NCBI GenBank assembly: GCA_018402565.1 | Contig: JAGYIQ010000004.1 | Span: 434,001 to 498,000, forward strand | Direction: 5' to 3' | Length of the DNA stretch: 64,000 bases | Origin: Pirellulaceae bacterium | GTDB lineage: Bacteria > Planctomycetota > Planctomycetia > Pirellulales > Pirellulaceae | Part shown: piece by piece, positions 28,200 to 37,927 of the stretch | Layout: each line of letters begins with the position of its first letter | Numbering within the stretch: the first letter of the stretch is position 1 | Notes under the pieces: model-generated | The model's database searches: none | Told to the model about the DNA's origin: nothing | The model's input: the letters and a program-made list of their open reading frames with translations, nothing else | Position numbers and translations under genes: made by a program

Positions 28200-29243
28200 T
28201 CACCGGGGCGGCATGCGGAAGGACTTGGATTGAGATTTTCCGCCCCGCTGAAAAGTCAAATCGAATTCATCTTCCGCTTCCAATACCTCGACCAAACTGT
28301 CAATTTCTTCGATGAAGTCCACGGAAATACCCGCGACATTGGTGATCACATCGCCCGGTAGCAAGCCCAACTGGGCAGCGACCGACTTGGGCCGCACGGC
28401 CTTGAGCAGCAAACCCGAGCCCGCCGGGGTCGCCGGAGCGGCCAACGCCCCAAACGCTCCAAACTTGGCCTCCACCGGCAATGCGTCAGCAGCCACGACC
28501 ACCGAACGGGACAAATTGGCTGCCGGTGCATAGGTCGGAGCCGCTGGTACCCGCGGCTGATTCACCGGCCCTGGCATGCGGTCATTGTCACCCAAGCTAC
28601 CGCCAATCGGGCCGGGGCGCGCGACCACTTCACCACTGCCGCTGCGGTCAGTAATCGGCCGACGATCGCTGGCCGACCGAGCCACGACGCCTCGCTCCGC
28701 TTGGTCCGAGATCGACGAGCGAGACCCTGCTTGGGGCGCGAACTTGGAACGCGGTTCCGCCGGTCGATTCGCCGCTTCCTCGCTGCGGTCGGGACGCCAA
28801 GCCACCGCTGGTTCGCGGCCTACATTCGCCGCCTCGCGCCCCCTGTTTAGCACCTCGCGGGCGTCATTCGCCGCCGACTCGGCCTCTTCCTCACCAGACT
28901 TGAAACCCAAACGCTCCCGCAGCTTGTCCGAGTCTGCCTTGAGACGCTGGCGCCCCGCTTCCCAACCTTCACGGGTCGCGTTTCTGGCTTGATCCCACGA
29001 TGCCTTGGCCTTGTCTGCCGTCGTCTCTACAGAATTCTGCTGGGCAGGTCGCTTTGATCGATCGGCCGCTTGTGCCTGAGCCTGGTCGTTCGACCCACCA
29101 AAGATCCGCTTCAGAAACGCCCCATTTCCGAACCGCGGCGGCTCTTTTCCCTTCTGTGGCGCTGCCTGGGCCAAGGCCGACCAACCACAGCTGATCCCGA
29201 AAGCCATCACCCCAGCCCAAACACGGATACGAAACTGACTCAT
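28200..29243 (-). CDS. Secreted protein with C-terminal PDZ-like domain
   Basis: 347 residues from the ATG at 29243. A signal peptide (about 5-28, ...SALAQAA) is followed by a charged, probably helical segment (about 60-120) and a long disordered Ser/Arg/Pro-rich region. The last ~75 residues (GSGLLLKAVRPKSVAAQLGLLPGDVITNV) are a PDZ fold lacking a protease. The signature is the GLLPGDVI block. It may be an adaptor in the periplasm. Start choice is uncertain because the ribosome site is weak. Confidence 0.82.
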   Translation of the reverse strand: MSQFRIRVWAGVMAFGISCGWSALAQAAPQKGKEPPRFGNGAFLKRIFGGSNDQAQAQAADRSKRPAQQNSVETTADKAKASWDQARNATREGWEAGRQRLKADSDKLRERLGFKSGEEEAESAANDAREVLNRGREAANVGREPAVAWRPDRSEEAANRPAEPRSKFAPQAGSRSSISDQAERGVVARSASDRRPITDRSGSGEVVARPGPIGGSLGDNDRMPGPVNQPRVPAAPTYAPAANLSRSVVVAADALPVEAKFGAFGALAAPATPAGSGLLLKAVRPKSVAAQLGLLPGDVITNVAGISVDFIEEIDSLVEVLEAEDEFDLTFQRGGKSQSKSFRMPPR

Positions 29244-29429
29244 CGCTGCACTCGCTCTCTCGGTAGGGGACGCCAACAGCAATCCAGCCCGCCATGGAGC
29301 CAGCCGCTGTCACGATACCTACACAGAGATCGACCGCCCCAGCCCGATTAAACCGGTGTTTCCACCCTGGCCCCTTCGGTCACAGCAATAGGAGCGAACC
29401 CTACAGCCGGGAAACTCACTCTCGTCGAC

Positions 29430-30170
29430 CTACCTTACCACACCGCCAGCCTGGCCAGCCGCAGTCGCAGTCGCCTGCTGCAGAAAGTCCTCCGGAATCC
29501 GATTAAACACAAACATCGGCTCACATACCGTCAATTGCTCGTCCAACTCCGCCGGTCTGGCGATCTGCTGACCGTCCGGGTGAATCATGATTCGCACCTG
29601 ACTGGTGTTGGCCGCTTGACCTTCGATCTGCTCCACCAACTCGACCACCATGGATTCTTCGTCCCGCTGCACCACTTTCCATGTGCCCGTCGCACTGACC
29701 AATTGCTCCTGACCGTCCAAAGCGAATTGCACCACCATGCCCAAGCGGCCATCACTGTACAGGTCCATCGCGACTTGATAAGTCAAGAAAATCTCGGCAA
29801 TCTTCTGCAGACGCCCCCGCTCTTCATCTGGGACCCGAGCCAACTTTTGCTGCAATAAGCCAGAATCCAGCGTGGCGGTCCCGAGCCAAGATCCGACGAG
29901 CGGATTGTCGGCCGAGGGCTGCAACAAACCCGTCAAGTCGGCCGTCGATTCGGCCAACGCCGGATTGCTAGCCGCCGCTCCCGTTACATCCAATTGGGGA
30001 CTGGCAGCGGCCAACTGCGAGGGCAGGGGAGTGCTGGCCCCGACCCCGCCACCGACCGCCTCTGACGCCTCTTTCGGTGCACTAGGAGTCGGCGACTCGC
30101 CCCCCCCACAGCCCACCATCGCCAAAACCAACAGACTTCCGCACCAACGAATACCGGTAACCAATCGCAT
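29430..30170 (-). CDS. Lipoprotein of unknown function
   Basis: 246 residues from the ATG at 30170, with GGGAG upstream. Lipobox LAMVGC (Cys about 21) then a Ser/Ala/Pro linker. The C-terminal part (NPLVGSWLGTATLDSGLL ... GTWKVV) looks like a small beta-barrel 'GxW' fold often found in lipocalin-like proteins. The gene directly upstream encodes a protein with the same plan (AGVWVVDFEVNQ ... GTWSIQ), so they are probably distant paralogues in one transcription unit, 75 bp apart. Confidence 0.75.
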   Translation of the reverse strand: MRLVTGIRWCGSLLVLAMVGCGGGESPTPSAPKEASEAVGGGVGASTPLPSQLAAASPQLDVTGAAASNPALAESTADLTGLLQPSADNPLVGSWLGTATLDSGLLQQKLARVPDEERGRLQKIAEIFLTYQVAMDLYSDGRLGMVVQFALDGQEQLVSATGTWKVVQRDEESMVVELVEQIEGQAANTSQVRIMIHPDGQQIARPAELDEQLTVCEPMFVFNRIPEDFLQQATATAAGQAGGVVR

Positions 30171-30245
30171 GTTTCCCGCAACTCCCTTTGCATTCCCACT
30201 CAGGCTCCGCCGCTCATCCCGACCGGCTACCACCCCACTCCTCGA

Positions 30246-30893
30246 TTACTTCGCAGTTTGCCGCACAAATGTCAACTCCAATTCCGTCCCAGCCATATTG
30301 GGCGGCAACAAGCGAATTCGGTCGGGAGACAAAAAGGTCACCCGCGTCTCCATCGACTCCGCTTGCCGAGATTTCGACTCCACCCAAGTGCAACGGATCA
30401 ACATAAAGTCCTCGCCGCGCTCCTGGATCGACCATGTCCCTCGTTTCTCTCCCCGAGCGACCGCCATCTTCGTCCGACTGGCCCAAGTCCCGTCCGCCGC
30501 AAATTCCAACTGCATGGAGTTACTCACCCCACGTTCCAACTTCTCACTCCACTCGCCAATTTTCCCATCCAAAAGCTGCTTGGCCGCTCCGCGAAACGAC
30601 CGCTCCTGCACCGATTGCTGCCGCTCTGGATCGCCGTCCAGCAATTGGTCCACCAAGTCCTGGTTGACCTCGAAGTCCACCACCCACACGCCCGCCAACC
30701 GAGCCCGCTCCGCCTGCTGCGCCCCACCACCCGCCTCCCCATCCCCGGCAGATTGACAGCCGCACAGACCAAGTCCCAAAAGAACAACCAGCCCCCACAA
30801 CGCCAAATGGCCCCGCCCGACAGGACTACGACTGCCGAGCCCCACGGTGCTCCCAGCCCCAACGCCTGACCGCACAACACAAACCCTCGCCAT
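30246..30893 (-). CDS. Lipoprotein of unknown function, paralogue of its neighbour
   Basis: 215 residues from the ATG at 30893, with GGGAG 8 nt upstream. A much longer open frame continues upstream, but it is antisense to another gene. Signal with lipobox LGLGLCGC (Cys about 34), then a domain with GVWVVDFEVNQ and GTWSIQERGEDF, a plan shared with the downstream lipoprotein. Both probably face the periplasm. No function known. Confidence 0.75.
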   Translation of the reverse strand: MARVCVVRSGVGAGSTVGLGSRSPVGRGHLALWGLVVLLGLGLCGCQSAGDGEAGGGAQQAERARLAGVWVVDFEVNQDLVDQLLDGDPERQQSVQERSFRGAAKQLLDGKIGEWSEKLERGVSNSMQLEFAADGTWASRTKMAVARGEKRGTWSIQERGEDFMLIRCTWVESKSRQAESMETRVTFLSPDRIRLLPPNMAGTELELTFVRQTAK

Positions 30894-31133
30894 CGCATCC
30901 ACTCCCATATCCCGACGAAATACCGCCCCGTAAAGTCGCCGGCGACAGCGCACGACGCTCGGGCAAATCGGGGCGACTTTAACGAAGAAACCGATTTTAC
31001 TGATTATCCAGCCCCTGACGAGCCGAAACAGGGAAGGTAGGCAACAGGACGACGCTGCCTCGGCCACTGAGTCATCATCGACCGGCCCCCCGTTTGCCCA
31101 CCTGTCACCAGGCCAATGGTTCGGAAGCTGTTT

Positions 31134-31820
31134 ATGAATCGATACCTGACAACTATCGCCGCCACCACCCTGCTCACCCTGTGCAGCGGATGCCTGGGTC
31201 ACCTGCGGGATCGCCCCTTGTCGTACCGCGATTATGGACACGGTGGCGTCGTCCACGCCGACTACCTGGAACCCGCCTGCGACTCCTGCTCGACACATTC
31301 CCCCCACGCAGCAAGCTCCTGCGCTACCGGCTCCTGCGCTACGGGACATTGCGATCGCTGCGAAGGCGGTACGACCATGCCCATCGGTGCTCTCCATGGC
31401 TTGCCACTGGCTCAACGCATCCAACAACGCCTGACCTGCGGCGATGGCTGCGGGGAAGTCTACATCGGCGAATGGATCAGCACACCCCCAACCCCCGATC
31501 CATGCGACTACTCCGGTAACTACACCGGGGCCGGCAACGACATGATCTATCGCGAACATGCCCAACCCGTCCGGACCACATTGAGAAGGTTGGCCGGTAT
31601 CCGCTTCCTCGGCACACGCTACGCTGACACGACCGTCGGTACCGAAACCTGGAACGACGAGGCCGTACTCGCGACCGGCAGCTACGAGGACTGGTCTCCC
31701 GAGATGATGGGCGAACCGACCACCAACACCCCAGCGTCAACCATTAGCTCATCCCGCACCCAGGGCGTGCCTTACCGCCCAACCTCCACCCATTCCCCGA
31801 CCTGCAACTGCGGCCACTAA
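31134..31820 (+). CDS. Cys-rich lipoprotein
   Basis: 228 residues from the ATG at 31134. Lipobox TLCSGC (Cys about 20) is followed by a Cys/His-rich segment (about 45-80; DSCSTHSPHAASSCATGSC and CATGHCDRC) that could bind metal or form disulfides. A second Cys pair (CGDGCGEVYIGEWIS) follows, then a Thr/Pro/Ser-rich tail. Similar small Cys-rich lipoproteins are common in planctomycetes. GGAAG lies upstream of the start and a strong hairpin follows the stop. Confidence 0.75.
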   Translation: MNRYLTTIAATTLLTLCSGCLGHLRDRPLSYRDYGHGGVVHADYLEPACDSCSTHSPHAASSCATGSCATGHCDRCEGGTTMPIGALHGLPLAQRIQQRLTCGDGCGEVYIGEWISTPPTPDPCDYSGNYTGAGNDMIYREHAQPVRTTLRRLAGIRFLGTRYADTTVGTETWNDEAVLATGSYEDWSPEMMGEPTTNTPASTISSSRTQGVPYRPTSTHSPTCNCGH

Positions 31821-31826
31821 TCAAAA

Positions 31827-31857
31827 ACGACCGCCATGGATCGTCCATGGCGGTCGT
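31827..31857. terminator. Strong hairpin between convergent genes
   Basis: A perfect 14-bp stem, ACGACCGCCATGGA and its complement, with a 3-nt loop. It starts 6 bp after the stop of the plus-strand gene. TTTTTGATT follows on the minus side, so it can stop both converging genes. Confidence 0.85.
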
Positions 31858-31911
31858 CTCTAGTTCTTTACAGGCTGCTCAAATATAACAGCCGCCCCCG
31901 CGGGCACCCGA

Positions 31912-32418
31912 CTAGCGGCAACTGCGAATCGGGCAGCAACGACGCGGAATGCAGACCGGCGGACAAATCACCGGCGCCGGACAACAAATCACCGGCGGAC
32001 ACATCACCGGAACCGGCGGACAAACGACCGGGGCAGGTGGGCAAATCACCGGGGCTGGTGGGCACACGATCGGGGCGGGACGCTTCTTGGGAACCTTGTA
32101 GCGAATCTTTGTAATCTTGTATTTTCGAATCACTACTCGCTGACCACCCATCGTTGTCGGTACCGTCGCCACTGGTGCCGCGGCAACCGGCAGTGGTCGG
32201 AACGACTGGACAGGCACGGGACGCATGGCCTGGACCGGCATAACGGCCACTGGGACCACTCGAACCGGCATCACAACCACCGGACATGGCACTGGCCGAG
32301 CGACCGGCACACAACAACGATTACGCAACCCACACGCCTGGGCCGATTCCATCTGCCAAGCAAACCCGCACAACATCGCCAAAAACGCGACCTTGCCCAA
32401 CACCTTTGAACTCAACAT
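31912..32418 (-). CDS. Secreted Cys/Pro/Val-rich low-complexity protein
   Basis: 168 residues from the ATG at 32418, with GGGAG 7 nt upstream. After a signal peptide (about 8-28) comes a Pro/Val-rich stretch, a short basic part (VVIRKYKITKIRYKVPKKR) and then tandem CPPAPVIC-type units (about 118-158), ending CCPIRSC. At least fifteen Cys are present. The repeats suggest a cross-linked wall or surface protein, consistent with the Cys/Pro-rich envelope of planctomycetes; this is inference. No known domain. Confidence 0.72.
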   Translation of the reverse strand: MLSSKVLGKVAFLAMLCGFAWQMESAQACGLRNRCCVPVARPVPCPVVVMPVRVVPVAVMPVQAMRPVPVQSFRPLPVAAAPVATVPTTMGGQRVVIRKYKITKIRYKVPKKRPAPIVCPPAPVICPPAPVVCPPVPVMCPPVICCPAPVICPPVCIPRRCCPIRSCR

Positions 32419-32645
32419 CACTACTCTCCCAATTCAGTGGACGATCCGACCTACCCATACAACCCCTACAACCCCACCCTCCGCAGTCTACACCATCACA
32501 AACTGACTTAAAATAGGAGTGGTGCGAACTATGGGAAAACTTAACTGTAAAAAAGTAACTAATTCGCGCTCCCCAAATCGCTCATGTACCGACAACTCCC
32601 GTCTGCCTGTCGCCCAGGACCAATCCTCGGCCAGGAAACAAAAAA
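32419..32645. other. Intergenic stretch between two minus-strand genes
   Basis: About 230 bp, AT-richer than average, holding the probable promoter of the Cys/Pro/Val-rich gene. No gene seen. Confidence 0.35.
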
Positions 32646-32672
32646 AGCGAGCCCGACAAAATCGGGCTCGCT
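32646..32672 (-). terminator. Terminator of the Gly-rich secreted protein gene
   Basis: AGCGAGCCCG and CGGGCTCGCT form a 10-bp stem with a 7-nt loop, followed on the minus strand by TTTTTTTGTTT. It is 40 bp past the TAA at 32712-32714, which supports that TAA as the true end of the frameshifted gene. Confidence 0.9.
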
Positions 32673-32711
32673 TCGTTCTATCCTTCACTCGATCCCCTGT
32701 GAGCCAAAAGC

Positions 32712-33844
32712 TTACAGGTAAATCCAGTTGTAACCGCTGATCGGCGGCGGTGGGTTCGGTACCGGAACCGGACGCGGGATATTGTTGTCGTTGCTGTCGA
32801 TCTGGTCGATAACTTCGGTCAAAACCCAAGCACCGATGCCCAAACCGATCAGTTCGCCGATGCCGCCAAAGCCGATGCCGCCGCCACCGCCCAGCCGCCG
32901 CCGCCGCCGCCGAATCCACCGACGGAACCATAGCCATAGCCAGGGATAGCATCGACCGCTGCAGGCGTCTCTTCGATGACTTCAACCGAGACAATCTCTT
33001 CCACGATTTCGTACTCGACCGGCGAGTCCGACATGGTGACCGAGAAACCTTCTTGGCGAACTACCAAGGAAGTGTAGATGGTCTCAGCCGGGGCAACCGC
33101 AGTCGGATCGTTGATCTGGACAGCAACCGTGGCAAAACCACCATTCCCGCGAGCCACAACCGAGTAAAAACCAGGTTGAACGTTCGCGAAGGTGAAGGCA
33201 CCTTCCGAGTCCGTAGCGACTTCTGCCACCACTTGGTTGCCACTGATCAGGGCGACCGTGTTACCAGCTACTTGGCCGTTGAATGCCGCGACCGAACCTT
33301 GGAACATGCCGTCCACCAAGTCAACCGACTCGGTCGCACGCAATACCTTGGCACCGTCAGCAACCGTACCAGCAGCGTTGCTGCCAGCAGCGGCGGCGAA
33401 GCCTTCTACCACCGAGTTACGCGGGGCAGCAAACGCTCGCAGGGCCGAAACACCCTCAACCGAGTCCGCACCGACGACTTCGATGCCGAACGACGAAATC
33501 GCATCTTTGCTGGCCGACACAAACGTGTACATGCCAGGCTTGATCTCGGAGAAACTGAAAGCACCATCCACACCCGAGTTCACTCGAGAAATGACTTGGT
33601 TGCCTTGCAGCAAACTCACAACCGAGTTGCCAACCGAAACCTTGCCGCTGGTCGCGTAGGTGTTCACCACACCTCGCAACATACCCGACTCCGACAAGCG
33701 AACAACGTGTGACGCTTCCGATGCCTGAACCGCACCACGAGCGGATGCATTGATCCACTGATGGGCCGAAGCCGCTGCCGTGATCGTCAGTGGCAAAGCC
33801 AAAACGTACACAGCCAATCGTAGAACCGAAAATAGTTCTTTCAT
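32712..33844 (-). pseudogene. Secreted protein with two Ig-like/CarboxypepD-reg repeats, frameshifted in a poly-Gly run
   Basis: From the ATG at 33844 a signal peptide leads into two repeats of the 'V..L..GN.V...V.S..DGAF.F..V.PG.Y' type (about residues 55-115 and 195-250), as in carboxypeptidase regulatory-like domains. At about 32890 the frame enters a GGC run (GGFGGGGGGW) and soon stops at 32849. In the other frame the sequence continues as GGIGFGGIGELIGLGIGAWV and ends ...SGYNWIYL at a TAA at 32712, next to the terminator. Loss of one G in TGGGGC would explain it. It is either a real slippage or a sequencing error. Confidence 0.8.
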
Positions 33845-34410
33845 AGCTCTCTCTACTCCCAAAAGGTCCGCAAAAACATGGCTGCCTTAGGCACCGGCTC
33901 TGACACCCATCACCAACGGCCTCACGCGACCGCTGAACTCCTGATATCTAAACACCGGACATCGCGCCAACCGGTTCCGTCTCAACCAAGCTCGCTCGAC
34001 ATGCCCCCAAAACTGACTCAAATTCCACTACTTAAGGCCGACACTACTGCCAGCCGCTGATGCCGAACGACCAGCATCAACCTACCCATAGCCCCTACTA
34101 TGCTTGCAATCCCACCACTCTTCCAGCCCCCAAAGCGGCAATCGCAGCGATTTCGCCAAAATTTAACCCTTCCGAGCCAAACCTCAACCCAACGCTGTTA
34201 TCCAGCGATCTGTTCGCAAGCCAACCCCTTTCCGCTGATCTCGTCAACCCAAAGGCTACAGGCCCTTCGACGTACGGGAACTCCAGCGAAAATGTAGCCG
34301 CGAGTGCTAGCAGTCGCCCTGAGAACAGACCGCTGCGAGGTCTATCCTAATTGTCACAGGCCATAAAGTCAATAGCCGGACTGGCAAATTGGGCAGTTTG
34401 AGGAAAAAAG
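33845..34410. other. Intergenic stretch
   Basis: About 570 bp. A plus-strand frame at 34060-34350 is Pro/Ser/Asn-rich with no start signal and is not convincing. It presumably holds the promoter of the frameshifted secreted-protein gene. No repeat seen. Confidence 0.35.
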
Positions 34411-34440
34411 AAGGTTGTCGCGATTGACCACGACAACCTT
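34411..34440 (-). terminator. Terminator of the 551-residue protein gene
   Basis: AAGGTTGTCG and its complement form a 10-bp stem with a 10-nt loop; CTTTTTTCC follows on the minus strand, about 46 bp after the stop. Confidence 0.88.
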
Positions 34441-34486
34441 CAATAATTAAACGTTTGTTTAAACGTACGTTTGACTCGAGAGTCGA

Positions 34487-36142
34487 CTAGAAGTCGGCCC
34501 CGCCCATCATGCCACCCTGCAGCATCTGACCCAAGTCACTAAACAACTTGATCAGATCGGCGTCGGCGGTCGCATTCACAGCCACGCCGTTGGGGATCAT
34601 CTTCTGAGTCACATTAATCCGATCGTTCTTCGAGCTGAACCCGGCCAACACCTGGTCGATGATATCGGCCGCTTGAGGGCTGCGCGAGGCGAACTGCATC
34701 ATCGGAATCACCCGGAAGTTGTACTGGGCCGAGATCTCGTCGCCACTCGGGCCCGAGTTCTTCATGATGGCATCAAAGCTGCTGCCCGGTTCGGTGCCAA
34801 CCGCCAGATAAGCGGCGGCGTCTTTGCGGCCCATCAGCAACGTGATCTTCTCACCAAACATGTCGATGGCTTCCTGATCGACGCCTTCGGGCAAGGTGAT
34901 GACCATTTGCTTGAAGCCCACGCCACCGACGGTAGCATCGGTAACTTCGATCGCGACCTCATTCTGGGTCTTGGCCATCCCGGCCAATTTGACGATCATT
35001 TCGTCGAACTTGGTCGGATTCGCCAGGGCCACGCCGCCAGCAAAGTTAATGCCTTCTTTGTCCATCATCATGGTGCCGCCGAAGTCCACAAAGCCACCGT
35101 CGATGGTGCTGTCCAATACATCGAATAGGTCGCTCAGCAAACCCTTGACCAATGTCAGCTCGTCGGAAGACATGCTGCCATCTTCATCCAATTCGCTCAT
35201 GGCCGACTGCTTCAGACTGGACAACAACGCCTTGGTCGAAGCCTTGTCGTCTTCCATCATGACGCCGTAACCGTTCATGCTCATGGCCGCCGAATCGACC
35301 AAGAACTTGCCAAAACCGCTTGACTTGCCCTTGGAGATCTCGGCTTGCTTGGCCATTTTCGAGCCCGGCAGGCCGGTGAACGCCATATCAAAAATCAACT
35401 TATCGGTGGCCGAACTGACGCCCATGCCCATTTCCAACGCGTCGCTGGTCTCGACCATGTCGATCAACTGCTTGATCTGCATCTGGTTGGCTTCACGCTG
35501 CACGTCGGCCAACGCCTCGTCATCCAGTTCGTCCATCGCCTGCTGGAATCCCTCTTCCATTTGCTCGATGGCCATCTCCCGCAGTTCCGCCGGAATTCGC
35601 TGCACGAACAACTTTGCACCCAGCATGTATTCCTTGCTGACCCCGCCCAGAATGGCAGCCGGGTCCTGCGGCAAGGTTGCCAGAGCGTCCTCGGAATCGG
35701 ACACAAACGCATAACCGCCGGCCACCTTGATGACCATGTCCTCGGCCGGGGTCTCCAGAAAATACAGATCGCCGTCTTCATCGACGTTGACGCCCAACCC
35801 AGCCAATTGGTCCAGCAATTGATCGATGTCCGTCACGGGGACCATGCCCACAACCACCGGTTGCTGTCCATCAAACCAAACGGCCACACCCGCCGGCTTC
35901 TTCAGATCGACCCCACCCAGGAACCCCCGAGCCAACATCGGGACCATGGCCATTTGATCGCCAAATCCGGCCTTTTCACCGATGTACTTGATGTCGTCCA
36001 ATTGGCCGTTGATGCTCTTGATCGCCACAATCACGGCCGGATCATTCGCCGAGCCACTCTGGGCCAACGCCAACAACGAGGAACCCAAGGTACAGCAGAC
36101 CGCCAAGGCGGCGACCGTTGCCTTTTGCAACTTTCGAATCAC
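34487..36142 (-). CDS. Secreted hypothetical protein (551 residues)
   Basis: Signal peptide at about 1-28 (...SSLLALAQS). The mature part is acidic and rich in Met, Asp and Leu, with repeated units of the kind GGVALANPTKFDEMIVKLAG and WFDGQQPVVVGMVPVTDIDQLLDQLA (each a helix after a strand pair). The C-terminus is GGMMGGADF. It resembles a large secreted family that is abundant in planctomycetes; I know of no function. It is transcribed alone with its own terminator. Confidence 0.85.
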   Translation of the reverse strand: MIRKLQKATVAALAVCCTLGSSLLALAQSGSANDPAVIVAIKSINGQLDDIKYIGEKAGFGDQMAMVPMLARGFLGGVDLKKPAGVAVWFDGQQPVVVGMVPVTDIDQLLDQLAGLGVNVDEDGDLYFLETPAEDMVIKVAGGYAFVSDSEDALATLPQDPAAILGGVSKEYMLGAKLFVQRIPAELREMAIEQMEEGFQQAMDELDDEALADVQREANQMQIKQLIDMVETSDALEMGMGVSSATDKLIFDMAFTGLPGSKMAKQAEISKGKSSGFGKFLVDSAAMSMNGYGVMMEDDKASTKALLSSLKQSAMSELDEDGSMSSDELTLVKGLLSDLFDVLDSTIDGGFVDFGGTMMMDKEGINFAGGVALANPTKFDEMIVKLAGMAKTQNEVAIEVTDATVGGVGFKQMVITLPEGVDQEAIDMFGEKITLLMGRKDAAAYLAVGTEPGSSFDAIMKNSGPSGDEISAQYNFRVIPMMQFASRSPQAADIIDQVLAGFSSKNDRINVTQKMIPNGVAVNATADADLIKLFSDLGQMLQGGMMGGADF

Positions 36143-36356
36143 GATGTCTTCTCCCGAAAAACCAAGTTAACAACCATCCCGTCCGTTTCAAACAGGCGAT
36201 TCCGTCCAGGAACTCCCGACTCTACCCGACAAACGGCCGCTACGTTCCAATTTCCCCGACGATTTACTCGGAATCGCCCTTTACTCGGAATCACCCGGCC
36301 TGCTTGCCATTCCCCTAGCCACTCCGGCCCCAAAATCGCCTCGACCGCTCGTTGAA

Positions 36357-36575
36357 TCACCGCTCCCGGTACACAATCCGCCCCTTGGTCAGATCGTACG
36401 GAGACAACTCCACCCGGACTTTGTCGCCAGGAACAATCCGGATAAAGTTCTTCCGCATTTTGCCCGCCACGTGGGCCATCACTTCGTTCCCGGTCTCCAA
36501 TTCCACTCGAAAACGCGTGTTCGCCAACGCTTGCGTCACGGTCCCCATCACCTCAAATGAATCGTCTTTTGGCAT
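36357..36575 (-). CDS. infA: Translation initiation factor IF-1
   Basis: 72 residues from the ATG at 36575 ([13 protein letters not shown]), the standard IF-1 length; five more in-frame residues upstream are unlikely. The S1/OB fold is complete, with [19 protein letters not shown] at about 32-50 and [18 protein letters not shown] at about 52-69. It binds the 30S A site during initiation. The neighbours are not ribosomal-protein genes. Confidence 0.96.
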   Translation of the reverse strand: MPKDDSFEVMGTVTQALANTRFRVELETGNEVMAHVAGKMRKNFIRIVPGDKVRVELSPYDLTKGRIVYRER

Positions 36576-36754
36576 TTGGTCTGAAATCACCCTTCCGCAT
36601 CGGACACAACCGACTTCTCTCGCAACATCACCACTGTTCGGCAGACGGCACCACGCCAGTCCGCTACGCCCCGCTGTCGGCGACGGCCCGGGGTCCAGCC
36701 AGACCTCGGCGTGCCGCTATGATAGGACCAGCCAGAGTGATCGGTCCAGTCCCC

Positions 36755-37399
36755 CTAGCCGCCCGCCAGCGCCATCCGTTCGTACAAAGCGAAGAAACTC
36801 GCTCGCATGTCACCGCCATGTTCAACGAAAACTCGCGCCAAACATTCCTGGTCCCAAGCCAGCTGCCCAACCGCGTCGGGCCCCCGCAACAGCCGAGCGC
36901 ACAACTCCAAGAACACCTCCAGCCGCGGACGGCAACGGTACAACACCCGCTCCCCCCGCTCGCGATGACTCGTGGACACCGTCGGGCACCCCCCCAGCTG
37001 CCACCAGAGCCGCAGCCGAGCAAATCGCGTCAATCGCTCCCCAGAATCGACCAACAAAACACGCTGACCCGCCAAATCACGCACGCCCCCGCCAGGCGAT
37101 TCCACAGCCGAGCGACTCGCGTCCGCCCCTAGCTCTCCCCACACCCGCACCCGGCAACGCGAATCCGTGCCGTCCAGCCACAAGACCTGGCAACCTCGAG
37201 CCGCCCAATCCGCCCCCAACTCACGCAACAAAGTGCTCTTGCCACTCCCATGCGGCCCAGCCAAAACCTGCCGCCTCCACCCCGACGCGACCCCACGCCA
37301 AAACCGCTCCTGCAAGCCGCCCAACGTCTCCCCGTCCGCAAATACGTAGGGCAAGGCATGAATCCGCTGCGTGGAAAATGGGTTGGCTCCGGCATGCAT
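36755..37399 (-). CDS. P-loop ATPase, AAA/ExeA-like
   Basis: 214 residues from the ATG at 37399, with GGAGGA upstream. Starts ANPFSTQRIHALPY, a style seen in ExeA/GspA-type ATPases. Walker A is AGPHGSGKST (about 47-56) and a Walker B-like VLLVDSGE lies at about 115-122, followed by STSHRERG (sensor-1-like position). The C-terminus lacks the domains of ExeA. It may load or position a secretion or DNA-processing complex. It lies 180 bp upstream of infA on the same strand; no functional link is evident. Confidence 0.75.
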   Translation of the reverse strand: MHAGANPFSTQRIHALPYVFADGETLGGLQERFWRGVASGWRRQVLAGPHGSGKSTLLRELGADWAARGCQVLWLDGTDSRCRVRVWGELGADASRSAVESPGGGVRDLAGQRVLLVDSGERLTRFARLRLWWQLGGCPTVSTSHRERGERVLYRCRPRLEVFLELCARLLRGPDAVGQLAWDQECLARVFVEHGGDMRASFFALYERMALAGG

Positions 37400-37927
37400 C
37401 AAGCTCCTCCCACCCGTAAAACACTAGTGAAACACACAAAAACCCGCTTCCGCCACTTTCCCGTGATTCTCGCCCAGCAGGACGGCCAACTCCCAGCGGA
37501 TTTCCGTCCCACAAACGCGGCCTAGCCTGAGTCGAGCGACCGCTAGCAGTCACTCGGAATCGGCCGATCATGGCCGGATATGCGGATTTTACGCAAGAAA
37601 CTGCTATCCCATGTCCGAACAATACAAACAACCAATCCAACCGGCCCAACCGGACCCTGGATTGGCAGAGGTACCTGACAGGATGCGAATTTGAACCATG
37701 GATGGTTCGGGTACTTCAACGCCGACTCGCTCTCGCGTGATTCTAGGAGGAACGTGCGAACGAGTCCATGTCAATCTCCAGGAGGATTGAGCGTGTCTGG
37801 AACGTCTTGGCGGTCTCCCGATCGTCCGGTCGCTCCTCTGTCCGTTGTAAAACACTGAACCGACCCTGTTGATGCGGCCCGCTGTTTGGCAAGGCATCAC
37901 TCACTACCACTGCGTAAGGGGAAGCTG
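37400..37927. other. Divergent intergenic region
   Basis: About 530 bp between two diverging genes. It contains small dyads: GAACCATGGATGGTTC at about 37695-37710 and TCAATCTCC/GGAGGATTGA at about 37771-37790. These may be regulatory or RNA hairpins in the leader of the downstream lipoprotein. No gene seen. Confidence 0.45.

Noticed and set aside
30894..31565. N-terminal extension of the lipoprotein gene to 31565
   Set aside because: It would be antisense to the Cys-rich lipoprotein gene, and the lipobox signal starts at 30893 with a good ribosome site.
32488..32994. 168-residue minus-strand frame overlapping the Gly-rich protein's 3' end
   Set aside because: Arg/Trp/His-rich; the third frame gives the natural Gly-rich C-terminus followed by the terminator.
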